64,000 nucleotides of DNA from Phlebopus portentosus (Eukaryota; Basidiomycota; Agaricomycetes; Boletales; Boletinellaceae), in NCBI GenBank assembly GCA_037892935.1, contig JAYXKI010000007.1, positions 620,001-684,000 of the forward strand, given 5' to 3'. How positions within the stretch are numbered: the stretch's first letter is position 1; each line of letters begins with the position of its first letter. The position numbers and the translations under genes were made by a program. Shown here piece by piece: positions 35,201 to 47,269 of the stretch. The notes under the pieces are model-generated. The model was not told the DNA's origin and made no database searches. It saw nothing but the letters and a program-made list of their open reading frames with translations.

Positions 35201-36481
35201 TACGCGCATTACCTTGAAACCTCCTAGTCGGTTTCCCATTCCTCAGGCGCGGCTGTGCTCAGCCACAGGGCCAACTCGCCCAATCTTGAGGCGAGGTGCT
35301 TCCTGTAAGTATGTTTACCACTCTACAAAAGCCAGGAGACAGTGAATACAAGAAAGGAACACAAGCAGACTCTCGCGAGCGGTGGTAAAAGGCAGAAGAT
35401 CGTTCATCTTGAGAAATAAAATAAACTAAACTGCTTATGTAATTCAAACTCCGTTTTGTTTGATTCTCGGCTTCGGTGACAAAAAAACGGCTTCCAATCC
35501 AAAATTCAAATTCAGCCATTAATATTCATTATTTCCTGTTTCTGGGTGCTCATATCATATCCATATTAATTTCATCTCACGAAAATAGAATATTCGGAGT
35601 ACTAGTTTCAGTCGTTTCCCGATACGGATGTCTTTTCTCTTATTATTAATTTAGTCTATGATGTAGACTTACTCCTCCTGGGTTTTCTTCCACTTTGTAA
35701 GCGAATGGGATCGGATTACGGATTACCATTCAAAAGACGTGAGCCATTTCTTTTTGTTCGGATACGTCCAAACGATGGACTGTACTCAATTCTCATACAT
35801 TTCGTCACAGGACAAGACAATGGTTGAAACGTCCACTTTTCGGCGGGATTTACTCCCGGTTATCAGGTTAGTCCATCTCGAGATTTAATCCCGAACCAGT
35901 GATCGCTCTGCACGATCACCGAATTGGAAGTAATAAGCATAGACGCTCTCTTTTCTGGTGAACGAAGAAAAAGATGGAATTTTGCGCCATGTCAACTTGA
36001 GTTAAGTTGATGAAGAATCCTCTAGGCTCCCAATTAGGAACAATGCGGCAGTACCTTATGGGTTTCAGGTTTTATCGCACACATGAAGGAAGTCCTTTCA
36101 CCGATCTTGCTATTGTCAAAAGATGACAAGGGTCAGCCGAAGTTGGCTTGTCGCTACAGACACTTTTGTACAGTACACATCTTCACTTATGCCAAAGGGC
36201 TGCATTCGTTACTCGTTTATTGTGTAAATACATTAGTCTGTTATATAGCATCTCCTTGTTGTAGCTACTATTGAATTAATGAATAGCTTTCACTCACGAC
36301 TTCTCCACCTGCGGTGTAGCGGTGCAACTAAGGCAGATAAAGCCAATCTTGAGAAAGAGCGCGCCTTGTACGGAGAATTACGGATGCTTCCCAGATTCCT
36401 CTTTGACAAGACGGCCTTCACGTTCTCATACACTGGCCCGTCCTATCTAATCGACATATGCCTGCTGTGTCTACACACATT
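35201..36481. other. intergenic
   Basis: AT-rich DNA with no supported gene separates the 5' end of the TPR-CHAT relic from the 3' end of the GTPase gene. Short frames at 36083-36480 lack protein-like composition. Confidence 0.5.
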
Positions 36482-38587
36482 TTAACCCTTCCCAGATCTA
36501 CGCCTAGCAAGCATTTCCTGAACCCGTCTCTCACGCTTGGCTTGCCTCTCCTCTTTACCACGTTTCTTCTGTTGAGTGGCCGATACGTTCTCCCCTTCTT
36601 TTATTTCACTCTCCACACGCTCAGTGAACTCATCGATCACCCGTTCCATTTCACGTTGGACGAGCTGTGCACCGCCATCGCTCGTATCCATGCTGGCTAG
36701 GTCCGCAGCACTAAGCTTCCACTGGAAATCGAAGCCCCATCCTCCGGACTGCGCTCCGCTGGCCTGGTGAGGGAATGCTGAGTCGGCAGGTTCTGAAGCC
36801 TGTCCAGATTCGGGCGGACCGGGTAATGATTGTCCTAAGAACGGGGCATTCGCCGAGAGAGCACAGCCTTCTTCTCGCCACCAGCGTATGAACCATGCTG
36901 CTGCGCGCTCAGTGTCACATTCACCGCCACGCTTCAGCATATGAAGTCGGCGAGCTAACATGTCGAGAAAGTCGTAAACATCGTCTGTCGGCGGCGTTCC
37001 TGGGGCAAATACAGATAGGTATGCTGGGGCTAATGATAATTATTATAAAAATTAGTATCGAGATTTATCGTCATAAGTCGCCGACGTGGACTAACTCGCA
37101 GGATTTAATAAATTAAGTCGATAAAGCAAATACTCGGCTAAGGTCTCGTCGGCATACAGGCCTTCTCTGATTCCAGCTGTTTGAAGACTTGGTCAGCCTG
37201 GAATTAAATTAACAAGAGAGGAAACGAACCGATAAGAGCAAGTTTAATTCCCCTCTCTGCACCGAGGGTTCCTTTTCCTAGGAAAGGAAACATCACACCA
37301 GGAGAGTCAAATGAATAAACCAGTGGATCCTGAGAAAGTTTAAGGCGAGTCGAAAGTGCTCGAGTCAAGCCAGGTGAGGCAGAGGTCCGTAGAGCTTTGG
37401 AGGTCGCTATTAAAGAGCGAGGCATATAAAGGCTCGGTAAGAAGGGAGATGATATGCTTCGGTAAGGGTGGCAAGTAGCTCACGTCCTGGAATGCCCATA
37501 TTTCGAAGGGCATTCAGCAGCGTCGATTTGCCGACATTAGGCATTCCGACTACCAGGACATTCAATTCGTTGGATACATGCGCGTTTTCTTTAGCTATAT
37601 CTGTTGTTGTATTCATTGGGGGAGAATCAATCATAGATTTAACGGAAAGGCCAGATGGCGAATAAAGAAGAACGTACTCACGATAGTCTCATGTAGACTC
37701 TTTACATCCCGGGGTCGGTTCCATGAAGCGAAGATCGTCTGCTGGCCGGAGAACTTACCCGCAATTGCTCTTTTGTAGGGCTGATGGGGAATACACGAGG
37801 AGCAAGCCGAAGATGAAAAAGTTAATAAATTCCGTAACACCAGTTGATTGAAACGCGGAAATCACGCACCTCAATCCCCCAATCCGGAACTAAGTCGCGT
37901 TTGTTCATGACGATTATTCGCTCACAAACGAGCGATGAGTGGCCATGCAGCGACGGTCCGCGGTTGGCCGATGACTGTTGCCTAGATGTGCTGAATGCCT
38001 GGGCGAGCTTCCAACGCTCATGTTGCCATTTCCGAAGGGCACCTGCCAAACAGACACGCACGGAAAAATTGCCAGTTAGCAAGCCGATCACTACGCTGAA
38101 ACACCAGGATATCGATAGTGTTCTCTGATAATCAAAAAATATAAAGGGGAACGATGGAAAATGCAAATCAACTTCGAGATCAGGTGATAACCATACGACA
38201 AAATCAGAAATCAAAGGAGCAATATGATGTGAAAGCAAAGCTCCGCTCTCGGGCGCTGCAGCAAATCCAGAGTATTAGTCCAGGGTCGATCTCGTAAGAG
38301 TCTCCCGGGGCCATCGCTGACATCACACGAAACCATGCTCCCAGGTCTGATGAAAGGCGGGGTGACAGATAAATAGCTATTGTAGGTAGGAACGAACACG
38401 GAGGGTAGTAGAGACGAGAGAACTAAGTACCTTCGAATGTGGTATTTATGCTCGTCAGCGGCAGGCGAGCGTCGCGCAGTTCCAGGACAACGTCTGTACG
38501 CGAAAGGTAGGCGGGAAGGTTACGCATGAACTGGCGCATGTGGCCCGGGTACCAAGACGGCGGTGTGGGCAAAGCCAGTGATGCCAT
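36482..38587 (-). CDS. MTG1: mitochondrial ribosome-associated GTPase, MTG1/YlqF type
   Basis: Circularly permuted GTPase of 449 residues, expected in the mitochondrial matrix and acting in large-subunit ribosome assembly. Exons on the minus strand are 38587-38431, 38042-37870, 37780-37678, 37600-37484, 37406-37230, 37176-37096 and 37023-36482. The N-terminus WYPGHMRQFMRNLPAYLSRTDVVLELRDARLPLTS is the family signature. The G motifs come in permuted order: G4 NKRD near residue 99, G1 GMPNVGKS at 163-170, G2 Thr in SPGLTR, G3 DSPG at 217-220. The C-terminal exon adds YDFLDMLARR and AAAWFIRWWREG, then a charged tail rich in Lys/Arg (KKRGKEERQAKRERR) that could bind rRNA. Intron 1 is 388 nt, long for this genome. 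An organelle-targeting N-terminus is not obvious. The symbol is given by family, not by an alignment. Confidence 0.9.
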
Positions 38588-40441
38588 GCTTTACACCATA
38601 AATTGTTAATCTGAACAAGTTTTTGGTGGCTCGGCAGAAACTGGTTCTGCAAACGGAAAAACGGAGAGTTGATGGTCGGCGGCAATGCTAACGTCCTTCC
38701 CTTTAATCAAAGAGAGTTGGCTATGGCAAGTTCACGGTTCCTAACGCAGCGACACGGAAGAAGTATTTGATATCAAAACAGGAAAATCTCGCGGGTAACC
38801 TAGATACCCGGATGTGATCAGAAATCTTTCTTAGCAGCGTGTAGGACCAGGTGCTCAGAGAGTCCACTCCGAATGGCTGTTCAAACAGGTGATATATCTG
38901 ATCCTTTATGCCTGCTATGCGAACGAGAGATGCAGCCTGGGACGTGCAAGGACGAGTATATTCGGTGCGGTTAATTGGGAGGCAATGTTAGCTCCAGACA
39001 AGCGCGTATATCACGGAAGATCTCAGCCTTATTGAGGTCCAAGCTGAGCGGCGAACTCAGACGAAGAATTCGCTCTGCAGAAATTTCCTCCGCTAACTGA
39101 GATTGATAGCAGTCTTCGGTGTTTCCTGAGGAAGAAAAAATCATGACGGAATGTCAGCAAGGGTGAACAAGAAAATTTCACATTGGACAACATTAGAGTG
39201 TGTGTCCAGAACGAAGGTTATGACAATCAAGAATCGAAGCCAATGTTACCTTTTTTTATGGCCGCGTGCGAAAGGACCTCACGGAATAAGTAAGGAATGA
39301 TGACTGAGACGCTCTGGTGCGCGGTCAATACGGTCAATAGCGCGGAGCTTGGATTTTTCGTCGAAGGTTCTAGCAATACTTCTCTGGATGACACAGTGGT
39401 GGAGCAGAGCGAGGTGGATAAAAGAGGCGACCCAGGGGCTGCACCGCAAAATGGTCGGAGTCAAGTGCGCACTGAGGCAAAGAGGAAGAAAAAAAAAACC
39501 GTGTCACGCTTACATGTGACAACACGCGTTTAGTCAATAAGGTTTGCTTCCGCTTCAGGAAGGATCAAAAAAAAATCGGACGCCCAAACAAGAAAATAAA
39601 CACAACACAAACAACCTCAAATAATCCGAAAAAAGTCAAGGCTCGAGCTGAAAATAAGCAAGAAGCCGGGAAGCTAAGGAATAATTTAGTGCCTTACTAA
39701 GCATTTGAGCTTGAGCCACATCGATAATGATCGGGACTCTTAATTCATTGACTGACTCCTCGGTCGTTGATACGGGCTTGTGCTGTTCGCGGGAGCGTAG
39801 AGCACAGGTTCAATTAGCTAACGACTAGGCTGTTGGTATGTTACGCGCGGGGGATTCGGTGACGAAGCGCCAAGTCATGCGTTTCTCGTTAGCGCTGCGA
39901 GCTCAATTGGTTATTTTCCCCTCTGACTCTACGCGGAAGCTGCCGGCAGTCTTGCCGGGAACGAGTATGTGCATTTAATGATGAAGTATGGATGGATCCA
40001 CAAGGTCGGCGCCAATGCTTTGGTTAGGCGCTGGTGTAGCCACTCCTCTGACAATCAACTGACATGAAAGCGACAGGTCAAAAACTGGACAGAACAATCG
40101 GTATCATTTACAAGGTCCGACTACGTGGTGAGGTGACATTCAAGGTATACGTTCAGTAAGCGACGACAGCAAATTGGCAGTGAAGGAAAAGGAAACACAA
40201 TGATTCTAACAGCAAATGATAAGAAGCATAGAAAGCAGCCCAGAGACGCCAGAAACAACGAGATATGTTACACACGTCGGTTGAGACGAGAGAATTCAAG
40301 ATGAGGAGCTTCAGCGCCTCACGGGAAGTAAGAGAGCAACCGTCGATTAGATCATTGACAAGACACCTGTGGAGTCCATAAAATCTTTTAAAAAATCCTA
40401 GAAAGACGAGGAGATGCGTTGAGGTTGAGATTTTTTGGCGG
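38588..40441. other. intergenic, 1.85 kb, no gene seen
   Basis: No frame here looks coding. A small inverted repeat (GTGTCAC...GTGACAACAC) lies near 39499-39525 beside an A-rich run. The first 150 bp should contain the promoter of the GTPase gene. Confidence 0.45.
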
Positions 40442-41342
40442 TTAGCATGGGTATGATGCGTGATCGTTTACGGCGCTGTTGCGGAGCACTTTTAGAACGG
40501 AGAATGGCGTCTATTCAAAATCCACATACCTGGGTTAACCCATGTATCCTTACCCACGGAGATAGCATCAAAGTTTTTGCCACTGCGTAGCCGCCTTTCT
40601 ACCATCACGGGAGCATCGTCCAGATTAATCAGCTTGTTAGACGGAGGTGGTGAACCTTCGACCCATCCCTTCCAACCTTTCCTGGCCGCAATACGCTTCT
40701 TGCGCGGCTTTGGTTGTACAGACGGCGTTGTCGATTGGAAGTCATGGTCGAGAAGCGAGGCACCATCCTCCGGAGTACGTGGCCGCTTCGACGAACCATA
40801 GGACATTGTGGATGAAATTGATGGACCTGGGGTGGGTGGAGACGATAACTCAGGTGGCGGAGTAGGCGAGACGGATCGCGTGGCTGGAATAACTGGGCCG
40901 CGGGTACGCCAGAAGGACGATGTGCTACTGTTGACTGCTGGCGCGCCGCTACCATTCACAAGGGTCGCTGCGGACGGTCCTGCGGAACCCATACTCACAC
41001 CCGCACTCGACTGACGCCGTTTCCCGTCCACCTTATCCTTCTGAGTCTGTAGCTTCTTGACCTTCTTCCTTTCCTCTCGCGCTGCTTCCGCTCCTGTCTC
41101 TTTGCCCGGCGGACGTCATCATCGCCCTCGACGAGCTTATAAGGACCGACGCCGTTGAGGAGACTTGTAAGGACGTCACGCGGGGGCCGCGGGTCGAAAT
41201 CCCCTGCGAGGACGCCAGTGGCCGTGCGCCGACGCTTGACTGGCGGGGGACGGTGTAGGTGGCTTCCGAACAAAGCGGAGGACATGGGTGGATGTGGATG
41301 TGGTCGAGTTGGAAGATGGGCGTAGGAGAGAAGGCGAACCAC
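40442..41342 (-). CDS. conserved-looking basic protein of unknown function, apparent frameshift
   Basis: I do not recognise this gene. On the minus strand an open frame from 41342 encodes MVRLLSYAHLPTRPHP, a basic VKRRRTATGVLAGDFDPRPPRDVLTSLLNGVGPYKLVEGDDD block, and then a Lys/Arg helix. Near 41060 the frame changes by one base: the downstream frame carries ERKKVKKLQTQKDKVDGKRR and continues as a Ser/Pro-rich linker. It ends with KKRIAARKGWKGWVEGSPPPSNKLINLDD and MVERRLRSGKNFDAISVGKDTWVNP. A 41-nt intron (40529-40489) and a short last exon end at TAA 40444-40442. No usable intron spans the frame change, so it is a sequence error or a real lesion. Charge, the WKGW block and the lack of membrane segments suggest a nuclear protein. 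An alternative start lies at 41285. Confidence 0.55.
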
Positions 41343-41956
41343 CGTACTTTTACGCGTGTTTGGATGTATTTAAGAAGGAGATGAACCCCCAGTCACGCTC
41401 ACGCGTCTGTGATAGGCGGGAAGGTTATTTTATATTAAAAGGACCCTGATGGACCCTAAGCTAGGACTTCTTGTATTGTTTCGAGATTCCTTCCACACGT
41501 TCGGTTGCCTTCCATCCATCACCTTATCCAAATTCAGTCCCTCTTCTTGGGCCGCTCTCCGTCCCCCAGTCTGGCAATCTCTCCCACACTCCTTTTCACA
41601 AGATCGGCACCAGATCCAGCCACAAAACTACACATCACTTACAAACACAATCCTTGGCCGTCTCTCCTCAGTGCTCGGCAGTCTGTGGCTATTTGTGTCT
41701 TTTGTTCGTTCGTGTGATTATATACCGTAAAGAATGCAGATGTCAAGAATACGTTAGAAGGCGACGGCATAATCTTGCAAAGTCGCCGCTACCAGGGTCC
41801 TTCTCGCGTACTGTACAGTACAAGCATTGCATTTCCTCGATTGGACTTGATTGACAAATCGGAACACTGGTCGAACATCGCGGGCATGCTTCGCAGAATC
41901 GCGTATAATCTCCTGCTAAAACGGCCCCTCTCGAAGCTCCAGCGGGAGCTCTATCT
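41343..41956. other. intergenic, promoter side of the unknown basic protein
   Basis: No gene is seen. The first 150 bp should include the promoter of the minus-strand gene ending at 40442. Confidence 0.4.
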
Positions 41957-42742
41957 GTGGGCTCCTCGCGACCATTGCATAATATGGAAGCATCTTCTCT
42001 ATTCATTCAGTCATGCTCTTTTCATTCCCATCTCAGGATCAAGATTCCCTCTTTAGCATCACCTGTCGAAGATGCTAGTACTCTCGGCTATCGCACAATT
42101 CCGGAGTTTGTTCATTGTTTCGAGTCGTGCCTTTTCAGGTCTTTCCCCTCCGCCTTTGTTCTCTGCTACTCATTCTTTCATTCGTCGCGCAGCAAAGAAT
42201 TGAGACCAGAATACAAATGGCAGAAGGTCGCTAGAACTCTAGAACTTCACAATAACATAACGCCAGCTGTTATTCGTCACATCGAGTCACTGGGGAAAAG
42301 AGGGTCGCAGGAAGATGAGCCGCGACCCGGCTGTGCCCACTGTCGTGGCGCGCTTTGTTTGGACCCTATCCTTGTCCAACGTGGGTTCTTCGCGGAAGCT
42401 CAGGTCATGTACTACATGTCACGTAAACAGACAGAACAGCAGACGCTTCCGTCCAAGCTTCTCTGTAATCAAGCTCTGCAGATTGCATTTCTGTCTCGTA
42501 TTCAATCAGAACTTTCGGACACGGAGCGCAGCCCCCAATTCACTTTACATTACGATCAGCTTTCTGTCTGGGAAGTGCAGGCACGCGCGTGCATAATTAG
42601 ACCAACTCGACAGACGAACAAACGCCTGTGCGTCTATCTGGCGTCGACGACAGCACCCATGTTCGCTGTCGATGGACCCAGAAGCATATCCGAGAATTGT
42701 GTCACGATTACCTCGGAGACGCGGCGAAACTGGGAGTCCTAA
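41957..42742 (+). CDS. orphan ORF, 261 codons
   Basis: This is the longest uninterrupted frame in the gene-poor block. The translation is not low complexity, but it matches no family I know. It has no signal peptide, transmembrane helix or catalytic motif. It contains PGCAHCRGALC, a CxxC-like cluster. GC content here is moderate, so a 786-bp open frame by chance is possible. I would treat it as hypothetical at best. Confidence 0.2.
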   Translation: MGSSRPLHNMEASSLFIQSCSFHSHLRIKIPSLASPVEDASTLGYRTIPEFVHCFESCLFRSFPSAFVLCYSFFHSSRSKELRPEYKWQKVARTLELHNNITPAVIRHIESLGKRGSQEDEPRPGCAHCRGALCLDPILVQRGFFAEAQVMYYMSRKQTEQQTLPSKLLCNQALQIAFLSRIQSELSDTERSPQFTLHYDQLSVWEVQARACIIRPTRQTNKRLCVYLASTTAPMFAVDGPRSISENCVTITSETRRNWES

Positions 42743-44609
42743 ACTGAAAATGTGTTCTGGAAGCTTATCGCCGCGACGACCCTACCAATAACTTGTGTGC
42801 CTCACCTCTGATGAGGTAACGATGACACTTGGACCATCGTGCACCCGCAACATGTTTACCGTGGCCTCGCATCTAGCTCTGGCGACTCGAACTCGCCTCC
42901 TCGGCAGGCTTCTACTAACGTACAGACCGACCGATATGACTATGTAGGCCACACGCAGGCCGCTCAGACAGGGGCTAGCACAGGTAGATCTTGGGGCATC
43001 TCTGTACTGGGCAATGGAATCCGGCTGGGTGTATCTAGTCCCCCTTCTCGGAGTGGCATATCGTGAGCGTGCCATCTGAATGAGTGCGCAGGTGACTACC
43101 ATCTCTACCGTCACCGCCCCAATCGACTGATCTCACATCAATCTCCCCGAGCTTCTCCATCTATGCTAACACCAGCTGGTCAGTCACAGAGCGTTGCAAC
43201 CTCTCCGCCCTGCCCTAAAAGTGCGCATGGGTGCGAAGACGAGGACAAACAAATCAGATGGAAGCCAAATGCTATGACTGTGACCGTGACTGTACTGCAT
43301 GGTTCCTGCATGGTTCCTGCGTGTGTAATTATAGATAGCGGGTGCTTCTTGCACGTTTGCTGATGTTCTCGACTGGGGGTGGCTGCTGATTGTTTAGCCG
43401 TTCGCCGATATTGACACAGAGAACGCGTCGTTCGGCAAACGGGCTCGGTCTAGACCTCAATGCTGTCAGTGCTTCGTACGGGGGCTCCTTCGACCACCCT
43501 GCTTCTCCCGTCGTACCCCAACTCAACTCGCTCAACAACCAGCGGAATAAGTGGCGGTGGATCGATGATTGCAGCTAAGTCTCAATCGAGATCTCCATCA
43601 TCACCGGAATCAATTCAGCTGATTCTTCCGCATATGTACTATATGCACGGCGAACAGAATGGAGAGAGGAAGAAGATTTGAAATGAAGAACGCTACCTTG
43701 GGCAGGACCTTATGATATGCCGGCAGCGGCAGCAGCACGATGGAATTGTATTGTATTGCTTGCGGCGGGTTTCACCGTCATATCGAACGTCCGCGAGCGT
43801 CTGCAGGCTCTGACATTCATAACGGCTCCGTCCGCTAGTCTAGTGCGGGGCAGGACATCTTGTTTTGTCCTGCTTACTGGATCGATCAGTTAAGCATTCT
43901 GGTGGCTATGTCTCTGCGGTCTTGCCTGTGTCTTGATTAATTCTGCCAATTTGTCCATCCATCCATAAATCAGTGGACTATGCTTGTCTGGTGGATGCTA
44001 AACGCCTCACTTGCAGCATTCTACTGTCTCAGGTCGGGACAAGTCTTAGGCTAAATCTAGAAAATATGAACCTAGTGGCAAAGATTTTGACAACGCCGTC
44101 TTGCGGCCATCCTTGAATGACTCCCAGCTTCGCAACGGCTCTGGAAATGAAGACTACACTCTGTCACCTAGCTAATGCCAAGACCTGAATAAGGACCTAT
44201 TACAAGGCCGGAATGGAGCCAACATGACTGCCTCGCTTCAACGTTTCAAGGGCCAAACATTGCGGGTCTAATTATCACACCTGACCTGACAACAGACGAC
44301 CTTTATAAAGGTCTGTTTCGAAGGCCGGACTAACGTGTGTATTGCGCATTCATGCTGCCTGGGACTCGCTGGTCAGACTCATTCTTGTCTTGCTATTCTG
44401 TGCTCAATCCGATCATTAAGGAACTGGCTTGTTCCGGTCAACGGATGCATTCTCGTAGGGCATTCGGGTCCAGATGGTTTCCGGGTTTGGTTACAGCCCT
44501 CTTGCTCTTTCCTACATGACTCAACACTACTGGCGCGTCTTTGACCACGTATTTGTGGTCGTGGTCGTCTCTCGCGATCTACTCTACCTGTAAGCCCCAT
44601 TTGACAGAC
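42743..44609. other. gene-poor stretch with coding-like fragments
   Basis: The plus strand at 43390-43575 reads RRSANGLGLDLNAVSASYGGS...SLNNQRNKWRWIDDCS, and at 42839-43066 a Ser/Thr/Gln-rich stretch. Both look like pieces of degraded genes rather than noise, but they cannot be joined or named. The rest shows nothing. Confidence 0.3.
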
Positions 44610-45391
44610 TTAAGGCAAGCATACTGGTCCTTCTTGACATGCTGCAGCTAGCGGCTAGCAGCGAGGTGAAAAGGTGCTCTCTGATTTCCAGTATCGTGAA
44701 GGCCGGAAAAAATGCTGATGAATAATAACAGGAAAATAGTACAGCCGGATAGCCGCGCATATATGCTACCAAATCTATGGCCACTAGACAGTGACATGCA
44801 TGCTCATCTCAACGGCCGTAGACTTGATCGAATAACTGCGCAAGGCCACGAGTCATGTGGAAGGTCTTTAGGTACAGAGAATATTCGATTTTTAAGATGT
44901 TTATTTATTTATTATTTTTAATCAATTAGCATTTACTTTCTCTCTCCTCTCCTATTCTATCTCCTCATTTCTGGCCTAGGGGATAACAAGGACGCATGCT
45001 ACTGTTTACTGATCTATTACGACATCGTGTCATCCAGCAACAAAGACTGAGGTACGCTCGCAATCTCCTATTCTCCGTGCTCTGCAGGTTGAGTAAAATG
45101 CTGATACATGTAGTAGCAAAAAAAATCAGCACAACACGATATTCGCGCATATATGCTACAAAATTTATGGCTGCTAGACGGCGGCGTACATGCTCTTCTC
45201 AACGACCGTAGAATCGACCAAACAGCTATACAAGTTCATGAGCTATGTCGAGGCCACTCGGTACGAGAATACGTATTTATTTTTAATTAAGAAAATTTTA
45301 TAATGTTTTTTTTATTTATTTATTATTATATTAATCAATAAACATTTACTTTTCTCTTCCTATCTTTCATGCCTAGAGTAACGTCGACGAT
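44610..45391. repeat. two diverged tandem copies of a ~390-bp unit
   Basis: Copy 1 ends near 44995 and copy 2 near 45391. Shared landmarks are AAAATGCTGAT (44708 and 45095), GCGCATATATGCTAC (44755 and 45145), a TTATTTATTTATTATT tract and CATTTACTTT before a GCCTAG. Spacing of matches is 387-408 bp. The 3' two thirds is clearly alike, the 5' third only weakly. No coding capacity or terminal repeats are seen. Confidence 0.75.
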
Positions 45392-45924
45392 CCGTCCTTT
45401 GCCCCTTTCTTTAGGATAAAAGTGTATTGTTCAGAAGTGGGCAGGGAAGATCCAAGACTCGAGGGAGGGGAATTCGGTAAACCTACTGCCCCCTACTGGA
45501 CTAACCGCTTTGGTTTAGCTGCACCTGTCCGGCTGTCTAGCGTGCAGAGACGCGGAGACGGGGAGATAGCAGACGCAGCTTTAGCAGTACCCGATCAGCT
45601 GATCTGCTTGAGACGTGGCGGCTTTTGTTTTTGTTTTATTTCTTTGTGTGGCCGCGGTGCAGTCCAGTCCATTGGGCAATGGTGTCAGGTACCCCATTAT
45701 TATTATTCTCGCAGGCATCATGATAGAAAGTTCACCTCGGCGACTAAGGGAGAGTTCGAGGCTCGAAATATCAGTGCCGCTTTCACACAAGATGATATGG
45801 CCGGGACTCGGACTCGAACTCAGGCCAATAAGGTTCGACTTGATCTCTCCTGCTGATTTTGATTTTGATTCTCTGAAAGTGTATTCCGTCCGTGACCGGG
45901 CCCGCTTCCCCAGGGCTAAACATG

Positions 45925-45978
45925 CTATCACTGTATCACTGTATCACCGTATCACCGTATCACTGTATCATTGTATCG
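45925..45978. repeat. 8-bp minisatellite, CTGTATCA-type
   Basis: About six and a half units of CYGTATCA occur in a row with C/T variation at the second base. Confidence 0.85.
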
Positions 45979-46519
45979 TTATACGACTGGCAGGCTCCGC
46001 ATTTGATTATAACAGCAGTCTACTTTATGTGCTGATGATGACCGAATAAATGATGCAGTCAACACCGTTGCGTGGCATCATAGAAAAAATTTTCAATCGT
46101 AGCCGGTAAATATAGTTCTGAACCCAATAATCCGATAATACGTCAGGTGTTAGGAGGAGGAGGACAAGACCACGACTACTGGGGTGTGGGAAGTACATCG
46201 ACACTTCTGGGAAGGACCACTATTCGCTCGCTTGCCGAGAACCTGTCAGTGTGGGGCTGAGACCGAGCTTCCGTTCCGATTCTCACTGAGATGGAAGAGA
46301 CTTGTGGCCGGGGTCTCACTGCCAGTACCCACTGGCAGGACTTCGACCCAAGCGGGGAGTTGCGAGAAGAAGTCGGAAATGGAGCCGGGGGAAATAAGCT
46401 TACTTACTGGGTGTGGAAGATTGATTGGACGACTGAATAACGCAGTGAGTGCAGTGAGTCTTACAAAGTTACATACGCTGTGCTAGTGCACAAGGTTTGT
46501 GACCATGCGCATGCGTCCC

Positions 46520-46542
46520 TTTTTTTTTTTTTTTTTTTTTTT
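46520..46542. repeat. poly-T run
   Basis: A run of 23 T is present. It could be the oligo-A end of a retroposed sequence on the minus strand, but no body was recognised. Confidence 0.8.
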
Positions 46543-47269
46543 GTGACTGGGTGACTCTATCCACGGTCGAAAACGGATCCAGATTTGGTCCAAATTTATG
46601 TAGTAGTACATGTGCTGATAAGTTGCGTTTTCCTTCGGCCTAGAAACGGCTTGTGGGGCTTGAAGACGCAAGCTAGGTGAAATTCTCCTTTGTAATGATG
46701 AGAGTTAGATACGGATCTGTAATTATGTACTGTGTTCAATCTGAGCGCTTTGCTTTTGTCTTCTAGAATCATCACAACAGCGATGAAACTTTTGGGATCT
46801 CCAGCAGCACACGATGTTGAATTAGATCCTCCCTAAGGGGATAGAAATAGTGCGAGTTTTGTTTGTTTCGCGGATCATCTTTGATTCTGGATGGCTTTGT
46901 TCTCTATGGCTGAATCATCATATTTGGTATCCAGTACATACAAGGTGGGTTCATTAAGTCTAGGAGGACTTGCATGCTTTATCTGGTATTATAAGCGTCG
47001 GATAGCACCTCGCCAACTTGCTCATATCGGCAACGATGAGGGATCATCTCGTTTCACAGTCATTTGTTTCCCGAGAAGGCATGCAAATCACCTTTCATAA
47101 ACAGGGGGACCAAAGACTTAATGTCCCCACCTATACAGTGGCAATATTCTATCAAAATCATACTTCGGGTACAGACAATTTCAGGCTTCATTTCCTCAAT
47201 CGCAAAACAGCAACTATCCTCGGCGGGTCTCCCGACCACCGAGCATAGCATGAAAATACATGGACGCCG

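Larger units (their letters stand above)
45392..47269. other. intergenic
   Basis: The stretch includes an 8-bp minisatellite, a 23-nt T run and short frames without family resemblance. One at 45615-46049 starts with a signal-like MAAFVFVLFLCVAAVQS but then runs through the minisatellite. I support no gene. Confidence 0.4.

Noticed and set aside
38043..38430. C/D-box snoRNA in the GTPase intron
   Set aside because: A GTGATGT and a CTGA are present, but they lie too far apart and no terminal stem is seen.
45811..45835. T-arm-like sequence GGACTCGAACTCAGG, possible minus-strand tRNA
   Set aside because: No matching acceptor, D or anticodon arm could be found at the right spacing.
45925..45978. 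Short regular repeat considered as a CRISPR array
   Set aside because: Units are contiguous 8-mers without spacers, and the genome is eukaryotic.
45615..46049. 144-codon frame with a signal-like N-terminus
   Set aside because: Most of it runs through the 8-bp minisatellite (VSLYHRITVSLYH), so it is probably a chance frame.
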